Shown piece after piece: positions 45,277 to 57,000 of a DNA stretch of 64,000 nucleotides. The notes beneath the pieces were generated by a model. That model was not told where the DNA came from. It saw nothing but the letters and a program-made list of their open reading frames with translations, and did not search any database. Location of the stretch: NCBI RefSeq assembly GCF_029407905.1, contig NC_073637.1, forward strand, positions 43,586,501-43,650,500, given 5' to 3'. Numbering within the stretch: position 1 is the stretch's first letter; every line of letters begins with the position of its first letter. A program made the translations under genes and the position numbers. The DNA is from Bubalus kerabau. Lineage: Eukaryota > Chordata > Mammalia > Artiodactyla > Bovidae.

Positions 45277-46998
45277 ATTCCTTTCCAGGAAACACAAAAT
45301 GGAATGTTTATAATAATTTAATTTTCTTAGAATCCCAAGAAAGTTAACTTTATATGTTTTCATGTTTAGTAGCAGGGAAGTGTTACAGAGAAATAGATAA
45401 TTGAAACATTTTGTCCAGTAACTTTGTATGCATAATATGCACAGGACTTTATATAAAAATTCTTACCCCTCCAATTCTAATGAGAAAACTCAGTCACATC
45501 CTGTAGACATGTTAAAATAGATATGGTCCTGAAATGGGCTGGCCTAATAATGAGTATACAGTACAGTCACAGGTTAAATGTGTTCTCCCATCTAACAAGG
45601 AAAGTGAGTGAAGAGAGTGTGTGTAAAGAGAGAGAGAGAGAAAAAAAAAAGAGGGTCCCTGAGCTAATTTTCTAGCCATCAGTCAGACTATTGTTCCTAC
45701 TAAAAGAGATTGAAAGAGAGAGTGAGAGTGAGAGTTATTATAATAAATATAAAGTAGCTTTAGCCACGGGAAATTACACTTGGAAGGTCAGGGGGGAGAA
45801 TCAGAGAAGGATGATGAAGTGGGTGGGGTGTGAGCAGAAATATGCAGGGTCAGGATTTTGAAGGAAGATGGAACATCACCCATGTCAATAACTGTTATCA
45901 ATGTGTTACATGGTATATTAAAATCGGAAGTTTTCTAAAGGAAAATTTGATTTGTATTTTTTTTAATTTCACATTCCAAGTAGTATGTGTTCCAAGTTTG
46001 TGTGTGTGTCTGTGTGTGTGTGTATGCCCAGATATAGTGTCAATAGATTATCAGTGGCTATGTGCTTTATGAGGAAATTTTTCCTTTTTTAAAAACATTT
46101 TCTTTGGATATATACTAAATTGATGTGGAATAGTAGAGAGTCACTATTACTAGACGAATTCACTGTGTATATTTATCTGCCACAAATCCGTGACTTATCT
46201 ATTGGACAAGTACATACAAACGAATGGTATTTTCCAAAGTCATTGTTTTTTTTTTTTTAACTCTGTATTGTCTATAGAACATGTAACATCTTTGAACAGA
46301 AGCACAGGACTCTTCTTTTGGTGTACTTTTCTTGTTCATCAAATGTTTAAGGTCTCAACAGCAAGAATACCATGGCAGATTCTGCCATTAAGTTAGCAAA
46401 GTAAAAATCAAACAAAATGTTTGTTGAATAGGTGGGGGCTTAGTGCTGGTGACTGGGGAAGATGAAATATGCAGAAATGCAGAAAGAACAACTATCTCTA
46501 CACAAAGATAAAATGTGAAGAAAAAAGACCCTACCCAAAGAAAATAAGCCCCTACACAAAGAAAAAAAAAAACTGAAAAAAGTAATGACTTAATGTAAAC
46601 TTTAGTTCAACTTATCTGACCTCAATCTTTCTCCTTTGTCATCTTTTAAAACTCCTAGAACTCTAAAACTTCCCTAAGGGTAGGGAAAGCATCAAGATTT
46701 AGCCAAACTTTCATATTTATTTAAAATCAATTTTTCTTTTTATGAGTTTTGCATTGCACTTATGCAAAAGCAATCAAATCAATAACAATAGTGCAATGCA
46801 CTGGGTGGAATCATTAAACAACTTTAGAAAGAGAATAATACAGTAAGAATTGTGCATTTCTCTAGATGATGTATCTTGGATTATGTCCACTCAGCTGCTA
46901 CACCTACTGGACTGGTTGATTGCCTTCTCCCATGAATGTAGCGTGGTCGTTACTGAGTTGTTTTCCCACTTTAAATTGGAGAAAACCAGATACAACTT
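45277..46998. other. Unassigned AT-rich sequence
   Basis: No gene recognised. It contains GA-rich tracts (45630-45652, 45712-45735), an imperfect TG repeat (45996-46024), and an 11-bp inverted repeat TGCATTGCACT/AGTGCAATGCA (46750-46760, 46790-46800). Confidence 0.45.
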
Positions 46999-47412
46999 TT
47001 AGTTCAATTCAGCTCAGTTACTAAGTCATGTCCAACTCTTTGTGACCCCATGAACCGCAGTACACCAGGCCTCTCTGTCCATCACCAACTCCCAGATCCA
47101 CCCAAACCCATGTCCATTGAGTCAGTGATGCCATCCAACCATCTCATCCTCTGTCATCCCCTTCTTCTCCTGCCCTCAATCTTTCCCAGCATCAGGGTCT
47201 TTCCAAATAAGTCAGTTCTTCACATCAGGTGGCCAAAGTATTAGAGTTTCAGCTTCAACATCAGTCCTTCCAATGAACACCCAGGATTGATTTCCTTTAG
47301 GATTGACTGGTTGGATCTCCTTGCAGTCCAAGGGACTCTCAAGAGTCTTCTCCAGCACCACAGTTCAAAAGCATCAGTTCTTCTGCGCTCAGCTTTCTTT
47401 ATAGTCCAACGC

Positions 47413-47617
47413 TCTTCCCTGGTGGCTCAGACGCTAAAGCATCTGTCTGCAATGCAGGAGACCCGGGTTCGATCCCTGGGTTGGGAAGGTCCTCTGGAGA
47501 AGGAAATGGCAGCCCACTCCAGTATTCTTGCCTGGAAAATCCCATGGACAGCAGAGCCTAGTAGGCTACCGTCCGTGGGGTCGCAAACAGTCGGACACGA
47601 CTGAGTGACTTCACTTT
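47413..47617 (+). mobile_element. Bov-tA SINE nested in BovB
   Basis: A complete, well-preserved copy: CTTCCCTGGTGGCTCAGACG head, CCCGGGTTCGATCCCTGGG B-box-like block, GGGGTCGCAAACAGTCGGAC tail. It splits the BovB sequence TATAGTCCAAC / TCACATCCATAC. No clean target duplication could be fixed. Confidence 0.93.
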
Positions 47618-48209
47618 CACATCCATACGTGACCACTGGAAAAACCATAGCCTTGACTAGACAGACCTTTGTTGGCAAAGTAATGTCTCTGCTTTTTAAT
47701 ATGTTGTCTAGGTTGGTCATAACTTTCCTTCCAAGGAGTGAGCATCTTTTAATTTCATGGCTGCAATCACCATCTGCAGTGATTTTGGAGCCCAGAAAAA
47801 TAAAGTCTGACACTGTTTCCACTGTTTCCCCATCCATTTGCCATGAAATAATGGGACCAGATGCCATGATCTTAGTTTTCTGAATGTTGAGCTTTAAGCC
47901 AACTTTTTCACTCTCCACTTTCACTTTCATCAAGAGGTTCTTTAGTTCCTCTTCACTTTCTGCCATAAGGGTGGTGTCATCTGTATATCTGAGGTTATTG
48001 ATATTTCTCCTGGCAATGTTGATTCCAGCTTGTGCTTCTTCCAGCCCAGCATTTCTCATGATGTACTCTGCATATAAGTTAAATAGGCAGGGTGACAATA
48101 CACAACTTTGACATACTCCTTTTCCTATTTGGAACCAGTCTGTTGTTCCGTGTCCAGTTCTAACTATTGCTTCCTGATCTGCATACAGGTTTCTCAAGAG
48201 GCAGGTCAA
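47427..48209 (-). pseudogene. BovB reverse transcriptase fragment running into a SINE
   Basis: A 260-codon open frame on the minus strand. Residues 1-200 or so are BovB RT, from TCLLRNLYADQEA through the active-site box RYTDDTTLMAESEEEL (both Asp present) and KLNIQKTKIMASGP to VVTYGCES. At the nested SINE boundary the frame continues into antisense Bov-tA sequence (CDPTDGSLLGSAVHGIFQAR), replacing the natural C terminus. The endonuclease, RT fingers and motif A are absent, so it cannot be an active RT. It is the longest intact RT piece besides the 62761 copy. The chimeric C terminus is almost certainly fortuitous. Confidence 0.85.
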
Positions 48210-48222
48210 GTGAAATCGTCTT

Positions 48223-48246
48223 AAAAAAAAAAAAAAAAAAAAAAAA
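48223..48246. repeat. A24 run at BovB edge
   Basis: Twenty-four A residues on the plus strand, 12 bases beyond the 5'-truncated end of the minus-strand BovB. BovB does not normally carry poly(A), so its origin is unclear. Confidence 0.85.
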
Positions 48247-48564
48247 GACCAAATTTCAGAAATCTATACTGACACTAACAGATTTATATTTTGTATTTGC
48301 CATATACCTACATGGGCATTTATGAATTTAATTGGCATTCCTGTCAAACATCATTTTATGAGACTGGTGCAGAATTCATACTCATATGTTCAGATGGCAC
48401 CTTCTTTTTTCTATCTAAATGTCCAGATACAATGTTTTTACCCTCTTTTATAAGCTAATATTTATATTCACTGTGCAATTAATAGATGTTTAAATTTAAT
48501 CACCAATTAAGATTCCAGAAAAATTAGAGGTCCTTCTACTTAAAATAATCAAAATATTCACAAC
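48247..48564. other. Unassigned AT-rich sequence
   Basis: No gene or repeat family recognised. Confidence 0.45.
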
Positions 48565-48707
48565 TTCCCTGGTGGTCTAGTAGTTAAAGACTCTGCACTT
48601 CCACTGCAGGGGGCACAGGCAAGATCCCCAGTTGAGGAACTGGGATCCCATGCATGTGTGGTACAGTCAAAAGAAAAAAAAATAATAATAAAATAAAATT
48701 CACAAAT
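48565..48707 (+). mobile_element. CHR-type SINE with target duplication
   Basis: CTTCCCTGGTGGTCTAGTAG head, CCACTGCAGGGGGCACAGGC, GGGATCCCATGCATG, and an AAAAAAAAATAATAATAAAAT tail. Flanked by ATTCACAA at 48557-48564 and 48708-48715. Confidence 0.9.
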
Positions 48708-48715
48708 GTGTGCAC

Positions 48716-49620
48716 ACTAGTATCAGTTCTGGATATATACATCTATTTTGGCAAATATATGTTTTTAATAAAAATGTTACCCAATCAAGAGATCATGGAT
48801 CAAATTAGAAACACAAAATAACCAACACTTGAGATATAGGGGGAAAATATATAATGATCAAAATATTTATTTCCTGTTGCTGAATTTGGATTCACTTGAT
48901 GATTTTAAGGTATGGATAGATCTGTGAGAAATGCAAATTAATTTCAATCACACGTGTTTAGTGAGCATAAACTATATTCCAGGCACTGTGCTAGGTATTG
49001 AGGATAGAATAGTGATGAGTAGCATTCTGTCTTACAAAAAGATGGCCCCATAAAATCAGATATGGTTCTGAAATGTATTAGTAATAAATTGTGACTACTC
49101 AGGAAGCATTCTGTGATTTTACAAAACTATAGAACTACAATAGTTCACCTTACTCCCCATGTCGAAACTAAGGAATCCATCTTATACAACAGTGAATATT
49201 TCTAAAACCACCCCTTAAATTTTCCTTCCTAAGTATTTTCCATACGACCTAATTAATGAGTGGATAAATTTCAACTTTCATCCTAGCATTCCATCAAAAG
49301 CCTCAACAGGCAAACTTAACTAATTTTTTTCTAAATGTCTCAGGTTAGAATCAACACTTCCTCAGAACCTGTGTCTTGGTTTAATGCTTGCCTCTTTTAT
49401 TCTCTTTGGCCCTACTCCAGATTCCTTCATGCATTGTACCCAAACTTAAAGTTTTCTGCTTTAATATCCTACCAATACTTAGCAGATGGATTCTAGATAC
49501 TTGATGAATGAATGGTTTGTATCCTGAAATCGTTGTTGATAAATTATTGTCCAACAGTGACTTCTCTTCACTGAATGTCACAGGATTTGAGCATATACCA
49601 TAGCATATGGTCCATGTGTA
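48716..49620. other. Unassigned; MIR/L2-like word
   Basis: No gene. ACTATATTCCAGGCACTGTGCTAGG with GGATAGAATAGTGATGAG (48969-49020) resembles a conserved word of an old mammalian repeat, but the flanks are too diverged to place. Confidence 0.4.
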
Positions 49621-49834
49621 CATGCTGAGTCACTAAGTCATGTCCAACTCTGTGACTCCATGGACTGTAGCTCACCAGGCTACACTGTGCATGGGATTTC
49701 CCAGGCAAGAATACTGGAGTGGGTTACTGTTTCTTTCTCCAGGGGATGTTTCTGACCCAGGGCTCAAACCCACAATCTCCTACATCTCCTGCATTGGTGG
49801 GCAGATTCTTTACCATTGAGCTACCTGGAAAGCT
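49621..49834 (-). mobile_element. Bov-tA SINE
   Basis: Minus-strand copy from GCTGAGTCACTAAGTCATG to TTGAGCTACCTGGAAAGC; head and tail are both present. Confidence 0.9.
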
Positions 49835-50332
49835 CCTATGTGATAAAATACCTAATTTCTTATTGTTTTCAGATACTGTATTTTGTCTTTCTCTCCAACT
49901 CCATCAAATATGTCTCAAGGCTAGCAAAGTTGCTTTCTACTTTGTGTAATCCCCTTAGAGCTGGATATAAAGTTAGTGCTTGATAAATCATGTTTATTAG
50001 CTTATTAAGCTTGGACTCATAGAAAAGTTTAAAGGAAAATGTTGTTTTGCCAACACGGTAAAAGCAGACAAAATAAATTTTAGTTCAAATCCTAAATCTA
50101 TTTTTCACTAACTTAGAAACTGTCTTAATCATTGTATGCCTCACTTATTTTGTATGTTACAATGGGAATAATACCCCTTCATTTCATTGATGATATGAAT
50201 CATATGATACAACATACATAAAACACTTATCAGAGTGACTAACATGTAGAGAGGGATCAATACATAGTAGATACCTAGTAAATATGTGTATCTTTCCCTT
50301 AGATAGTCATTGACTGCAAACCATACTTCAGG
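49835..50332. other. Unassigned; possible MIR relic
   Basis: No gene. CTGTCTTAATCATTGTATGCC, GGGAATAATACCCC and AACACTTATCAGAGTGACTAACATG (50110-50250) follow the MIR/MIR3 3' order weakly. Confidence 0.4.
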
Positions 50333-50835
50333 TTGTTGTTCTTCAGTTGATAAGTCATGTCCAACACTTTGTGACCCCGTGAACTGCAGCACACCAGGCT
50401 CCCCTGTCCTTCACTATCTCCTGGAGTTTGCTCAAACTCATGTCTATTGAGTCAGTGAGGCCATCCAATCATCTCATCATCTGTCTCCCCCTTCTCTTCC
50501 TGTCCTTAATATTTCCCAGCATCAGAGTATTTTCCAATGAATGGAGTTTTCATGTCAGGTGGCCAAAATTTTGAAGCTTCACCATTAATCCTTTCAATGA
50601 ATATTTAGGGTTGATTTCTTTTAGGACTGACTGGTTGACCTCCTTGCTCTCCAAGGTACTCAGGAGCCTTTTCCAGCACCACAGTTCAAAAGCTTCAATT
50701 CTTTGGCTCTCAGTCTTCTTTATTGTCCAACTCTCACATCCATACAAGACTCACATCCATCCATCTATTCCAAGACTGGAAAAAACATAGCTTTGACTGT
50801 ACGGACCTTTGTCAGCAACCTACGTGATGTCTCTG
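50333..50835 (-). mobile_element. BovB LINE (older, minus), left half
   Basis: Antisense BovB 3' end, from TTCAGTTGATAAGTCATGTCC through CCATCTATTCCAAGACTGG to GACCTTTGTCAGCAACC and GTGATGTCTCTG. It resumes at 53737. The interruption is a plus-strand BovB. GTGATGTCTCTG (50824-50835) and GTGATATCTTTG (53737-53748) are the target duplication with two differences. Confidence 0.9.
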
Positions 50836-51216
50836 GTGATATGTTGCTGGAATGGCAGTTGCACGATGCTGGAGCCATAGGTTCGCTGCACTGGAGCGAC
50901 TCTGAGGAGATACCCCATTTCCAAGGGCAAAGGAGACACCCCAGCAAGATGGTAGGAAGAGCGAAATTGCCTTAAGAATCAAACCCCATACCCAGCAGAG
51001 ACACTCAGCAGGCTCAAACAAACCTTGTGCACACCAGGACACAGAGACCCCACAGAGACTGAGACAGAGCTGTGTTTGAGTGTCTCCTGTGGAGGTATGG
51101 GTTAGCAGTGGACTGCTGCAGGGGCAGGGGCTCTGGGTGCAGTAGACCCGGGTATGGCATAAGCTCTCTCGGAGGAGGTCACCATTAACCCCACCATAGA
51201 GCCAGATGATCAATAC

Positions 51217-53350
51217 CAAAATCAGATTGATTATTCTCTTTGCAGCCAAAGATGGAGAAGCTCTATACAGTCAGCAAAAACAAGACCAGGAGCTGACTGT
51301 GGCTCAGATCATGAACTCATTGCCAGATTCAGACTTAAATGGAAGAAAATAGGGAAAATCACTACACTATTCAGGTATGACCTAAGTCAAACCCCTTACG
51401 ATTATACAGTGGAAGTGAGAAATAGATTCAAGGGATTAGATCTGATAGACAGAGTGCCTAAAGAACTATGGACAGAGGTTTGTGACATTGTACAGGAGAC
51501 AGGATCAAGACCATCCCCAAGAAAAAGAAGTGCAAAAAGGCAAAATGGTTGTCTGAGGAGGTCTTACAAATGGCTGTGAAAAGAAGACAAGTGAAAGGCA
51601 AAGGAGAAAAGGAAGGATATACCCATTTGAATGCAGAGTTCCAAAGAATAGCAAGGAGAGATAAGAAAGCCTTCCTCAGTGATCAATGCAAAGCAATAGA
51701 GGAAAACAATAGAATGGGAAAGACTAGAGATCTCTTCAAGAAAATTAGAGATACCAAGGGAACATTTCTTACAAAGATGGGCACAATAAGGGACAGAAAT
51801 GGTATGGACCTAGCATAAGCAAAAGATATTAAGAAGAGTTGGCAAGAATACACAGAAGTGCTATACAAAAAAGATTTTCATGAACCAGATAATCACCATG
51901 GTGTGATCACTCACCTAGAGCCAGACATGGTGGAATATGAAGTTAAGTGGGCCTTAGGAAGCATCACTAAGAACAAAGCTAGTGGAGGTGATGGAATTCA
52001 AATTGAGCTCTTTCAAATCCTGAAAGATGATGCTGTGAAAGTGCTGCAATCAATATGCCAACAAATTTGGAAAACTCAGCAGTGCCCATAGGACTGGAAA
52101 AGGTCAGTTTTCAATCCAATCCCAAAGAAAGGCAATGCCAAAGAATGCTCAAACTACCACTAAATTGCATTCATTTCACATGCTAGCAAAGTAATGCTCA
52201 AAATTCTCCAAGCCAGGCTTCAGCAATACGTGAACCATGAACTTCCAGATGTCCAAGCTGGACTTTAAAAAGGCAGAGGAACCAGAGATCAAATTGCCAA
52301 CAGCCGTTGGATCATCAAAAAAGTGAGAGAGTTCCAGAAAACCATCTATTTCTGCTTTACTGATTATGCCAAAGCCTTTGACTGTGTACTGCTGCTGCTA
52401 AGTCGCTTCAGTTGTGTCCAACTCTATGCAACCCCATAGACGGCAGCCCCCCAGGCTTCCCCATCCCTGGGATTCTCCAGGCAAGAACACTGGAGTGGGT
52501 TGCCATGTCCTTCTCCAATGCATGAAAGTGAAGAGTGAAAGTGAAGTCACTGAGCCGTGTCCGACTCTAGCGACCCCATGGACTGCAGCCTATCAGGCTC
52601 CTCTGTCCATGGGATTTTCTAGGCAAAAGTACTGGAATGGGGTGCCATTGCCTTCTCCAGTTGACTGTGTGGATCACCACAAACTGTGGAAAATTCTTCA
52701 AGAGATAGGAATACCAGAACCCCTGACCTGCCTCCTGAAAAATCTGTGTGCAGGTCAAGAAGCAACAGTTAGAACTGCACATGAAACAACAGACTAGTTC
52801 CAAATCGAGAAAGCATTACATCAAAACTGTATATTTTCAACCTGTTTATTCAATTTATATGCAGAGTACATGATGAGAAACGCTGGGCTGGATGAAGAAC
52901 AAGCTGGAACCAAGATTGTTGGGAGAAAATATCAGTAACCTCAGATATGCAGAGGACATCATCCTCTTGGCAGAAAATGAAGAACTAAAGAGCCTCTTTA
53001 TGAAAGTGAGAGTGAAAGAGGAGAGTGAAACAGTTGGCTTAAAACTCAACATTCAGAAAACTAAGATTATGGAATCTGGTCCCATCACTTTATGGCAAAT
53101 AGACGGGGAAACAGTGGAAACAGTTAAAGACATTATCTTTGGGGGCTCCAACATTACTGAAGATGATGACCTCAGCCATGAAATTAAAAGACACTTGTTC
53201 CTTGGAAGAAAAGTTATGACCAACCTAGACAGTTTATTAAAAAGCAGAGACATTACTTTGCCAACAAAGGTCTGTCTAGTCAAAGCTATGGTTTTTCCAG
53301 TAGTCATGTATGGATGTGAGAGTTGGACTATAAAGAAAGCTGAGTGCTGA
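51217..53350 (+). pseudogene. BovB ORF2 relic, interrupted by BOV-A2
   Basis: Broken BovB endonuclease/RT polyprotein. The start lies at the very end of the endonuclease domain, in GADCGSDHE with its catalytic SDH box; upstream catalytic motifs are deleted. Linker segments (RYDLSQTPYDYTVEVRNRFKG; MGKTRDLFKKIRDTKGTF) follow with frameshifts and stops. RT motif A reads FCFTDYAKAFDCV and is cut by the BOV-A2 immediately after FDCV (52387). Motif C reads YAED (about 52947), replacing the first Asp of the YxDD box. The C terminus stays open in 52892-53350 (GLKLNIQKTKIMESGP to VVMYGCESWT). Non-functional on several independent grounds. Confidence 0.88.
52388..52660 (-). mobile_element. BOV-A2 SINE inside RT motif A
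   Basis: A 273-bp minus-strand dimer: GCTGCTGCTAAGTCGCTTCAG, then CTTCTCCAATGCATGAAAGTG at the junction and CCATTGCCTTCTCCAG at the right end. A perfect 10-bp duplication TTGACTGTGT (52378-52387 and 52661-52670) flanks it. Excision restores the RT sequence AKAFDCVDHH. Confidence 0.95.
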
Positions 53351-53736
53351 AGAATTGAATGTTTTGAACTGTGGTGTTGGAGAAGACTCTTGAGAGTCCC
53401 TTGGACTGCAAGGAGATCCAACCAGTCCATTCTGAAGGAGATCAGTCCTGAATATTCATTGGCAGGACTGATGCTGAAGCTGAAACTCCAAAACTTTGAC
53501 CACCTTATGTGAAGAATTGACTCATTTGGAAAGACCCTGATGCTGGACAAGATTGCAGACAGGAGGAGAACGGGATGACAGAGGATGAGATGGTTGGATG
53601 GCATCACCAACTCAATGGACATGAGTGTGAGTAAGCTCCAGGAGTCAGTGATGGACAGGGAGGCCTGGCGTGCTGCAGTCCATGGGGTCGCAAATAGTCG
53701 GACATGACTGAGCAACTGGACTGGACTGAACCGAAA

Positions 53737-54084
53737 GTGATATCTTTGCTTTTTAATATGCTCTCTACAGTTGTCATAGCTTTCCTTCCAAGGAACAAGC
53801 ATCTTTTAATTTCATGGCTGCAGTCACAATCTGCAGCAATTTTGGAGCCCAAGAAAACAAAATCTTTCACTGTTTCCACTTTTCCCCAATTATTTGCCAT
53901 GAAGTGATGGGATCAGATGTTATGATCTTTGTTTTTTGAATGTTGATTGTTAAGCCAGCTTTTTCACTCTCCTTTTTCACCCTCATCAAGAGGCTCTTTA
54001 GTTCCTCTTCCCTTCCTGCCATTAGGGTGATATCATCTGCATATCTGGGGCTGTTAATATTTCTCCAAGCAACCTTGATTTCAG
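53737..54084 (-). mobile_element. BovB LINE (older, minus), right half
   Basis: Continuation of the 50333-50835 element: TTGCTTTTTAATATGCTCTC, TAATTTCATGGCTGCAGTCAC, TGGGATCAGATGTTATGATC and GATATCATCTGCATATCTG (antisense of a YADD box). It is 5'-truncated near CTTGATTTCAG. Confidence 0.9.
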
Positions 54085-57000
54085 GTACTGCTGGTATTTT
54101 TCAAATTTACTGTATTGAACACCAGCACCTTCAAAGAGAGGTTAAAGAAATTATCACATTGAAAGGGAAAAAAAAGTTTTTTTAATATAAAAAAATTTTT
54201 AATACACAGAGAATATTAACTCCTAGTTCTCTGAATCATAGTTTGAAAGGAAGAAGACCAACTTTAGTATGGAGACCATACTTTGGCTATTGAAAGGGCA
54301 TGCTGACAGTGAATTAAAATTGTAAAGCTTTATTTCCTAGAAATTGTTTAATTCTGAACACAATCTATGTATATGCAAGAGATGAAGGTGAAGCCTTATC
54401 TAAAGGTAGCAGACTAGGGAAGGTACCTACTTGGAGAATATTTCAAACATGCAAATCCGAAAAGATCTTTATTCCAGCAAATGAGATGCATGATTTTTCA
54501 TAAACTTAATTCCTTCTGTAAAATGTGTACCATCTATGAGTTAATAAACATGTGATATCTACTCACATGGCTTATGAGATTTGTTTTTCTCCCCTTACGT
54601 TTGGATCAAAAATTTATCAGATCCTTGTTGTCACATGCATAACACAGTACAAAATTAATTAGGTAGGCAAAAATTGTTAGTGAAATATTCAAAATCTTGA
54701 GGTAGGGCTATTACCAAATGTGAGACTCATATCAACCCAACTGAAATAACCAATTCCAGATTCAGGTCTTTTTGATGACCTACTTCCCCCTAAAAGTTTT
54801 GCGGTAGTAGTAGCCAATAGCTCTGTTCTACATTATGATTGTCTCAACTTACTGCCCTGAAGAGATGAGGGATAGAAGAGGTGTTAATCCATGAAGCAAA
54901 AATTCCCAATGATTTGCACCAGAACTAAAGAGTAGATCCCTCCCACTTGATTCTCTGTAAGTAATTTTCTTGATAAAGTACAGTCCGTATGGAGACAGAG
55001 AAATATGCTAGTACATCCAAGGACAAGCCTATGTTCTCTCTTTTTTTTTTTTTTTGGTTTATTGTACATGCGTTATTAAAATGGTACGGGTATTTACAGT
55101 ATCTGCAGAGTCCCTTCCAAGGCGCTCTCACACACACTCAGACACACCCACACGACATCCATACTACAGCCCCATGCACCCACACCAGTGAGATGTGAGA
55201 GTCAAGACTCTTAAAATTAGGTAGCTGTTAGGGGACAGAGTTGATTTGTTTTTCAATTTTTTATGTTCTCTTAGTATGAAGCCAATGTTCTTTTAGTATG
55301 ATTTGGATAATACCAACTAAAGTAAAGGAATTCTGCTTCCATTTGTGTGTCTGCGAGTTCATTAGATCAATATTTTCGATGGTGCCACGGGGGAAAATGA
55401 GTAAGTGATACAACCTAATTACTTATTCAAGCACAATCATTAACCATCACGCTACGACACTGATAGGAAAATCTATAGTTTACCTTCAGAATTTTACATT
55501 TCAACAATGTCTGGTTGCAGAGAAAAAGTTATGAGAAATAGTTTTGCCACTTCTTAGAAGGGTCTAGAACTACTGAAATGTTTAATAGGTCTTTGTATCT
55601 TAATTTGAAAAGTGTTAACCAGCATTCTTTCTCATCCTCCCTAACTTCCACTCACACCTTTCATTCCCTATCAAAAATTAAAATGTAGCTTCTTCTCTTT
55701 TTTTGTACCTTCAGGGAAACTCCACACAAAACCCAGGACAGTGGCCCTGGCTTTGAGGAAAAAAAAGAATGTTTTCAAATACCAGTCTTCCTATCTTGAT
55801 CTTCTCTTTCCATAGTTAGTGAAAACGGTAATGTTTACGAGGTTCCTCACAGCATGCCGCTGTTCTTCTGCAGCTGAACACACAGACACTTTGTTTTCCT
55901 GTGCAACAGTGCAGCCTAGTGGACGAAGACCGTCCCGTCCTTCAGAACCAAGGGAGGCGGGCAACGAAAGCTCTTCAAGAGACTTTGTTGTTTGAAAATC
56001 ACTTCTGAACTGCCGACACAGGTCACTTTTTACAGTGGTAAAAAAAGAGAAAAATTCCCACACTGCTTGTATATGATGGAGATACAGCTGATCCCATGAA
56101 CTATTTAGAAAAAAAAAAAAATCTACTTATTACAGTTAACAACCAAATGCTTAAGTGAATGTTTTGGAGATGAGGTGTCCTTTCTAAGATCTTCATTTTA
56201 AAATACTGAATTTTATTCACAATAAAAATAGCCACAATTCCTAAACCACTTACTTAATGACCTTTAATATTAACCCCTGCATGTTCTAGACTGGCAGCAA
56301 CTGTGTGTGTATTTGTGTACAATATAATCCATGTCTCAAAATACATTGTGTGACTATGTGTATATGTGTGTGTGTGTGTGTGTGTGCATGCATAGAGAAA
56401 TAGATGATAGATTGCAAATATGTAAGCATATATACTATACTTACCCTCAAACATAATAATATAATTTTTTCATTAAGTGGCAATTTAGAACAGAAAGCTC
56501 ATTTTAGTGTCTATGTAAATTAAAATCAATGTCCCTGAATAAAAAGATGAGGTCTTCATATAGCTTACTTATTTTTTTAAAACCATTCATTATTTCATTT
56601 CAGGATAACTCCTAAAAGCTAAATACTTAATAGTTCTTTTGTGTTGATTTGCTTGCATTTATTGCTTCTGTTAAACCATCAAACAAGCTCATTTTATCAC
56701 TGTTTCTTTTTAATCCACTAAGCTTTAAGTGGGTTTTCAAATACATATTTAAAATTAAAATGTAAATATGGAATACAGAGTTCTACAGAGAAAGGTAAAA
56801 TGCCTTCTCAGAAGCTGTGCATAAAAATTCAACAATTTTCCTTTGGAAGAACATGATGGAGCAAACATCATTCACTCTTCTTGTTTATAGGATGTGCTAC
56901 GGTAAGAATTAAATGTAATTTAGTGAGACAATAAAATCCTCTCAACTTCTGTGCTGTTGTGTTAGGGATGGATTTGGGGATGATTAAATGAGTAAATCAC

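Larger units (their letters stand above)
46999..48211 (-). mobile_element. BovB LINE, 3' part, with nested Bov-tA
   Basis: Minus-strand BovB covering the 3' end (CAGCTCAGTTACTAAGTCATG at the left edge) and the RT half of ORF2, 5'-truncated in the finger/palm region after CTCAAGAGGCAGGTCAAG. A Bov-tA interrupts it at 47413-47617. A 24-base A run lies just outside the right edge (48223-48246). Confidence 0.92.
50836..53736 (+). mobile_element. BovB LINE (younger, plus) nested in BovB
   Basis: A plus-strand BovB of about 2.6 kb once its own SINE is removed. It begins with a leader (GTTGCTGGAATGGCAGTTGC; GGAGGAGGTCACCATTAACC) unlike that of the copy at 60.57 kb. It joins ORF2 only at CAAAATCAGATTGATTATTC (about 51216) and ends with the canonical BovB tail (CAACTGGACTGGACTGAACC). 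Most of the endonuclease domain is missing. BOV-A2 splits it at 52388-52660. Confidence 0.88.

Noticed and set aside
46750..46800. 11-bp inverted repeat TGCATTGCACT/AGTGCAATGCA with a 29-base loop
   Set aside because: Arms of this length at this spacing are expected by chance in 64 kb, and no supporting context was found.
53053..53802. 249-codon minus-strand frame
   Set aside because: It is the antisense of the BovB ORF2 C-terminal part and crosses the junction between two BovB copies.
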